A stretch of DNA of 64,000 nt from Thermophagus sp052400625. GTDB lineage: Bacteria; Bacteroidota; Bacteroidia; Bacteroidales; Marinilabiliaceae. A program made the translations under genes and the position numbers. Positions 60,481 through 64,000 of the stretch are shown here, piece after piece (within the stretch, counting starts at the first letter, position 1; every line of letters begins with the position of its first letter). The notes under the pieces were generated by a model, which saw only the letters and a program-made list of their open reading frames with translations, was not told the DNA's origin and made no database searches. The DNA lies in assembly GCA_052400625.1 (NCBI GenBank), contig JBQTGH010000007.1; one strand, written 5' to 3'.

Positions 60481-61812
60481 CTATAATTCCATCGATCTAT
60501 TCTCCAAAGATAGGGCATCTCCCGATAAAATGCATTTATCTTCGTAATAATCAATGTTTTTTGCGGCTACTGTTACAAACGTGTTCTTTTTCAGATTTTT
60601 GGATTGTAGCCTAAAAGGAATGTAATGCTCCCCGTATCCGTGTGCCCATCCGTTTTGATCCGTTTTTTCAATCAGGACGCGCTGTCGTTTCCCGATGAAT
60701 GATGCGTAATAATGTTCTTTGTTTTTTTGGGAAAGTTCTCTTAACAGGGCCGACCGTTCATTTTTGATTGTTTCCGGAATATGGTCCTCCATGCGTTCGG
60801 CGCGTGTTCCTTTTCGAACCGAGTATTTGAAGGTGTGGACGTGGCTGAAGCCAAAGCGTTCGACGGCATCCATGCTGGCGGCGAAATCTTCGTCCGTCTC
60901 GCCGGGAAAACCCACAATCATGTCGGTGGTGAAATTAAAGTCGGGACGAATGGTTCTGAACCGCTCCAGAATAGAGGAAAAGAGTTCCAGGTCGTACATG
61001 CGGCGCATTCGGAGCAAAATCTTGTCCGAACCGCTTTGCAGACACAGATGCAAATGGGGCGTCAGTTTGGGATGGGTAAAGAGATCATAAAAGCCGTCGC
61101 CAAAGCCATCGGGCTCAAGCGACGATATCCGCACCCTGAAATCGCCGGGGATCTCCAGAATGGCTTCCAGAACATCTTCAAAGGTCTTATTCTCCCACCG
61201 GTAGCGACCAATGTTAACGCCCGTTATTGCAAGCTCTTTAAAACCATTATCCAGTGTCTGTTTTACCGTTTCCACAATTTGCGGGAGGGGACGGCTCACG
61301 GCTCTGCCTCGTACCGTAGGGATGATGCAAAAAGTGCAGAAATTGTTGCAGCCATCTTGTATCTTGATGGCACTGCGGGTATGAAAACTTTTATCTACCG
61401 CACTGAAACGAAACACATCGCTCTCAAAATCGGAAGGATGGATGATTTCGCCCTTCATGTGCGCATCTACCAACTCCAGAATGTTGCCTTTGCGATTGTT
61501 TTCCACCACATAGGTGATTTTCTTTTCGCTTTCGAGTTGTTCTTTGTGGTTATTGACCATACAGCCCGTGGCCACCACGATGGAGCCGCGGTTATTTCTG
61601 ACGGCCTGGCGGATGAGGTTGCGCGACTTCTGGTCGCTCTGATTGGTTACCGTGCAGGTGTTTACCACCACCACATCGGCCTTCTCTTTAAAATCGACGA
61701 TCTGATAGCCTGCTTGGTCAAATTGCGATGCCAACGCATCGGTCTCGTACTGGTTCAGACGGCATCCCAGCGTTTTAAACGCTACCTTTCTGATATTTTC
61801 GTGTTTCATCAT
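60481..61812 (-). CDS. mtaB: tRNA t6A37 methylthiotransferase MtaB
   Basis: 443 residues. N-terminal UPF0004 domain with three Cys (TLGCRLNQYET, NTCTVTNQSDQKSRNLIRQ, TGCM), radical-SAM CxxxCxxC (GCNNFCTFCIIP) and a C-terminal TRAM-like region. NQSDQKSR and LGCRxNQ are the MtaB type. It makes ms2t6A at position 37 of ANN-decoding tRNAs. It follows the MiaB-like gene by 48 bp, giving two tRNA methylthiotransferases in tandem. Confidence 0.92.
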   Translation of the reverse strand: MMKHENIRKVAFKTLGCRLNQYETDALASQFDQAGYQIVDFKEKADVVVVNTCTVTNQSDQKSRNLIRQAVRNNRGSIVVATGCMVNNHKEQLESEKKITYVVENNRKGNILELVDAHMKGEIIHPSDFESDVFRFSAVDKSFHTRSAIKIQDGCNNFCTFCIIPTVRGRAVSRPLPQIVETVKQTLDNGFKELAITGVNIGRYRWENKTFEDVLEAILEIPGDFRVRISSLEPDGFGDGFYDLFTHPKLTPHLHLCLQSGSDKILLRMRRMYDLELFSSILERFRTIRPDFNFTTDMIVGFPGETDEDFAASMDAVERFGFSHVHTFKYSVRKGTRAERMEDHIPETIKNERSALLRELSQKNKEHYYASFIGKRQRVLIEKTDQNGWAHGYGEHYIPFRLQSKNLKKNTFVTVAAKNIDYYEDKCILSGDALSLENRSMEL

Positions 61813-61860
61813 GCTTTCTTCTTCTGTTGGTGTGGTGATGTCTTTTGTGAACGGCTTGGA

Positions 61861-63222
61861 TCAAGCCGGATAATAATCCGTCGTTACCGGATTTTCTTTT
61901 AATTCCCCGCTGAGGGACATGTCGGCGGCGGATGTGATTTTTACATCCACCATTTGTCCGTTCAATTGGGGGAGGTATCGATCGAGACGAACCGTTATTT
62001 TTCCTTCGGTTAACCCGTTGCTGAAACCTGTTTTGCGGTCACGGCCGGTGACGAGCACCCTGAGGGTTTTCCCAACCAGGCTTTCGTTGTATTGCCGGGT
62101 ATGTTGTTTCATGGCTTCCGACAAGCGGTGGTGTCGCTCTTTTTTTACCTCCAGGGGAATCTCATCGTCCCACCGGTAACTGGCAGCGCCGGGCCGTGGC
62201 GAATACATGGCGATAAAGGCCATGTTGAACTTAAATTCTTCCACTGCCAACAGCGTGTTCTGAAAGGCGTTTTCATCTTCGCCGGTAAACCCAACAATGA
62301 TGTCGGTAAACAAGGTGGCGGTGGGCAATAGTTCGCGAATATCTTTGACAATCTGGCGATATTTTTCCATGGTGTGTCGCCGGTTCATTTTGATTAGGAC
62401 TTTTTCGTCGCCACTCTGCATGGGCAGATGAATTTGTTTGGCCAGACACGGATATTGCGCAATCACTTCGATCACCTCCCGGGTCATATCGTGTGGGTGT
62501 GGAGAGGTGAAATAAACCCAGAATTCCTTTCCCGAGCGGTTGCCTAATTCCCCGATCTCCTGCAGCAATTGGGCGAAGGATATTTCAGCTCCCTTTTTAT
62601 CCAATCCGTACGAATTTACATTTTGTCCCAGCAGGGTGATGGATTTATAACCTTTATCAACCAGTTGGGTGATCTCTTCCAGTATTTCCTCCGAGGGGCG
62701 CGATACTTCTCGTCCTCTTGTATAGGGTACGGCACAGAACGTGCAAAATTTGTCGCACCCGTTCTGAATGGGTACAAATGCTTCAAAAGAGGAGTGGTAT
62801 TTGGGTTTTATGCCCCACAATCCCAAGATATTTTTGTTCTTGGGCATCAGGGGTTCGGGAGGGCGTACCGATGCCTCGTTGACCACGCCATAGTTACGAA
62901 TCATATCGGGCAGTTGCGACAATTCGCTCATGGCAAAGATGATATCGAATTGCTTCAGGAATTTCTCCTTGTCGGCCGGAAGGATGCAGCCCGAAATAAA
63001 GGTGATCAGGTTACGCCGGCTTTTCCAGCGGTTCCAACGGGCGATCTGGTTATAAACCTTGTCGATGGGTTTTTGGCGGACCGAACAGGCCAGCATGCCC
63101 AACAAATTGGCTTCTTCTTCCTTTTCGGTTCGTTCGTAACCCATACTTTCCAATACTGCACTTACTCGCTCGCTGTCCGCTATGTTCATCTGGCAGCCTA
63201 ATGTTATGAGGTGATACTTCAT
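61861..63222 (-). CDS. miaB: MiaB-type methylthiotransferase, divergent
   Basis: 453 residues. UPF0004 domain Cys in TLGCQMNIADSERV, ACSVRQKPIDKVYNQI and ISGCI; radical-SAM GCDKFCTFCAVPYTRGREVS; TRAM domain at the end. GCQMNxxDSE and PYTRGREVSR are MiaB marks, so ms2i6A37 synthesis is the best guess. The second motif (LLGMLACSVRQKP) differs from the usual NTCSVREKA, so a specialised paralogue is possible. Its ATG is the last codon of leader copy B. Confidence 0.85.
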   Translation of the reverse strand: MKYHLITLGCQMNIADSERVSAVLESMGYERTEKEEEANLLGMLACSVRQKPIDKVYNQIARWNRWKSRRNLITFISGCILPADKEKFLKQFDIIFAMSELSQLPDMIRNYGVVNEASVRPPEPLMPKNKNILGLWGIKPKYHSSFEAFVPIQNGCDKFCTFCAVPYTRGREVSRPSEEILEEITQLVDKGYKSITLLGQNVNSYGLDKKGAEISFAQLLQEIGELGNRSGKEFWVYFTSPHPHDMTREVIEVIAQYPCLAKQIHLPMQSGDEKVLIKMNRRHTMEKYRQIVKDIRELLPTATLFTDIIVGFTGEDENAFQNTLLAVEEFKFNMAFIAMYSPRPGAASYRWDDEIPLEVKKERHHRLSEAMKQHTRQYNESLVGKTLRVLVTGRDRKTGFSNGLTEGKITVRLDRYLPQLNGQMVDVKITSAADMSLSGELKENPVTTDYYPA

Positions 63223-63335
63223 TCGTATATAATTTATTTAACTCATTGGCCGAATGGAACTCGCATGGCTTAATAAAATTTATAAATGCTCTTTTGTGGC
63301 AAAAGTTGCCATGCTCGTTTCATTCGTATAAATTT
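63220..63335 (-). repeat. Start-codon-linked leader repeat, copy B (upstream of miaB)
   Basis: On the minus strand: TTTATACGAATGAAACGAGC, ATGGC, a 38-bp centre, GCCATGCGAGTTCCATTCGG, CCAATGAGTTAA, TTATATACGA and the ATG. The long stem is the best of all copies: CGAATG/CATTCG (63321-63326, 63251-63256), AAC/GTT, GA facing GA, and GCATGGC/GCCATGC (63308-63314, 63263-63269). The local alternative TGGCAA/TTGCCA (63306-63311, 63297-63302) uses the same strand. CATG is 45 nt before the ATG. Confidence 0.8.
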
Positions 63336-63454
63336 TACTTACTTCATTGATATGTTGATTCTAAAAGTAGTCATTAGTGGTTGGTCTTTAGTCACTCGTA
63401 GATTAACACCAATGCCTGTTCACTTCTTCTTTCTTCTGCCTGTTCACTTCAGTT

Positions 63455-63545
63455 TTTGTTTTTTATCCATGTTCTTTTGCTCAAACCGGATGTTGTCGTG
63501 CTCGTTGCATCACCGAATGTCATGCCTGCGGCATCAAAAAGACCT
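63455..63545 (-). repeat. Partial leader-like repeat, copy C
   Basis: On the minus strand GTGATGCAACGAGCACGACAAC, then GCAAAAGAACATGGATAAA, aligns with the left half of copy B (GAATGAAACGAGCATGGCAAC, CACAAAAGAGCATTTATAAA). The right arm and start-codon end are missing. A small ATGCC-GCA-GGCAT hairpin lies beside it. Confidence 0.35.
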
Positions 63546-63615
63546 GACCATAGGGTGTCCCCACTACCGGTTGGGCTTCGTCAGAAGCCACATTATGGAA
63601 GAATCTTCAATCTCG

Positions 63616-63751
63616 TTATCTAACGACCTAACGACCTAATAACCTAATAACCTATTGACCTATTGACCTATTGACCTATTGGCCTAACGACCTATTGGCC
63701 TAATGGCCTAATGACCTAATAACCTATTGACCTATTGCCCTATTAGCCTAA
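63616..63751. repeat. 8-bp tandem repeat array (about 17 units)
   Basis: Units fit YRRCCTAW (cgacctaa, taacctat, tgacctat, tggcctaa and so on) in strict 8-bp register from 63624 to 63751, with a weaker unit at 63616. CCTA is invariant in the 16 in-register units; the other positions vary. It ends 20 bp before the stop codon of the oxidoreductase gene. Confidence 0.85.
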
Positions 63752-63771
63752 CAGTCCTTCTTCCCAAATAT

Positions 63772-64000
63772 TTAAAAATAAACTTCACAATGTATTTGTT
63801 CACGGCTGAAACCTTTCTCTTTCAGAATGTCCAAGGCATCGAAAATCATATTGCTGTTGCCGCAAAGGTAAAATTGAGTATTGGGTTCAAAATCAAGTTT
63901 TTTCAGGTGTTTGGTCAGGCGCCCGTGCACCGCTCCGGTCTCATCACCCGAGGTGCAAAGGGTATAACGATCGGGATGATAGGCTTCTTTGTCGTAGGCT
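63772..64000 (-). CDS. Ferredoxin-NADP reductase-like protein, C-terminal part
   Basis: The last 76 residues of a gene that begins beyond the window. DRYTLCTSGDETGAVHGRLT, FYLCGNSNMIFDALDILKEK and the terminal IHCEVYF match the NAD(P)-binding half of FNR-like flavoprotein reductases, where the C-terminal aromatic residue stacks on FAD. Natural electron partner unknown. Confidence 0.8.
   Translation of the reverse strand, partial: AYDKEAYHPDRYTLCTSGDETGAVHGRLTKHLKKLDFEPNTQFYLCGNSNMIFDALDILKEKGFSREQIHCEVYF

Larger units (their letters stand above)
63336..63771. other. Intergenic region with a partial leader copy and a short tandem array
   Basis: About 436 bp. It contains a partial leader-like copy (63455-63545) and the 8-bp array (63616-63751). 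The 117-codon plus-strand ORF here (63286-63639) is read through the repeats and is not called. Confidence 0.55.

Noticed and set aside
60781..61902. 373-codon plus-strand ORF
   Set aside because: It is antisense to mtaB, whose motifs are complete.
63286..63639. 117-codon plus-strand ORF
   Set aside because: It is read antisense through leader copies B and C, with no domain and no start signal.
63616..63751. CRISPR or telomere-like array
   Set aside because: An 8-bp unit with no spacers is a simple tandem repeat.

Overview
The window is a chromosomal segment of a Bacteroidota bacterium, probably from the Bacteroidales/Marinilabiliales side. Support: gldD and gldE gliding genes, a secreted PKD-type surface protein, group II GGGP synthase, -7 promoter boxes of the TAnnTTTG type, few Shine-Dalgarno sites, and a complete str-S10-spc-alpha ribosomal locus in Bacteroidota order. 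I see no tRNA, rRNA, insertion sequence, phage gene or CRISPR array.

Layout. 1-7.6 kb: 5' part of a large secreted PKD/Ig-like protein (minus), proline dehydrogenase, Hsp20, uracil-DNA glycosylase, superoxide dismutase, MATE transporter. 7.6-11.5 kb (minus): an Mla-type lipid-transport operon (MCE protein, PqiC-like lipoprotein, STAS-MlaE fusion permease, MlaF ATPase). 11.9-14.0 kb: an EF-G paralogue lacking the catalytic His. 14.4-19.9 kb: DUF190, GGGP synthase, phosphopantetheinyl transferase, gldD, gldE, ssb, mutY. 20-26 kb: HU, a 30-residue AURKAIP1/COX24-like protein, RNase E/G, a highly repetitive intergenic block, a two-receiver plus PPDK-N fusion protein, and fabD. 27.5-45.7 kb: rpsL-rpsG-fusA-rpsJ through rplQ, including secY, map, infA, rpmJ and rpoA. 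45.9-48.7 kb: enolase and citrate synthase. 48.9-56.3 kb: a signalling cluster (two-propeller SpoIIE phosphatase, a hybrid kinase that has lost its phospho-acceptor His, a secreted unknown protein, a receiver-adenylate cyclase). 56.8-64 kb: small membrane proteins, Asp/Glu racemase family, NDH-2, DUF493, MtaB, a divergent MiaB, and the 3' end of a ferredoxin-NADP reductase-like gene.

The most unusual signal is a family of about 115-140 bp intergenic elements. Copies lie immediately upstream of the MCE gene (11336-11451), of the receiver/PPDK-N gene (22841-22978), of a 24-codon ORF (22641-22757) and of the MiaB-like gene (63220-63335). In all four copies the conserved CATG of the 3' arm lies exactly 45 nt before the A of an ATG. 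The two best-paired copies can form either a local hairpin or a long stem from the same strand, and the pairing bases change together (A-U to G-C, with G-U in a third copy). This resembles a switching 5' leader or a start-codon-associated mobile repeat, and I cannot assign it to a known family. Next to two of the copies is an array of about 19 units with a 20-21 bp period whose orientation flips at its centre (22258-22621). Close to the last copy is an 8-bp tandem array (63616-63751).
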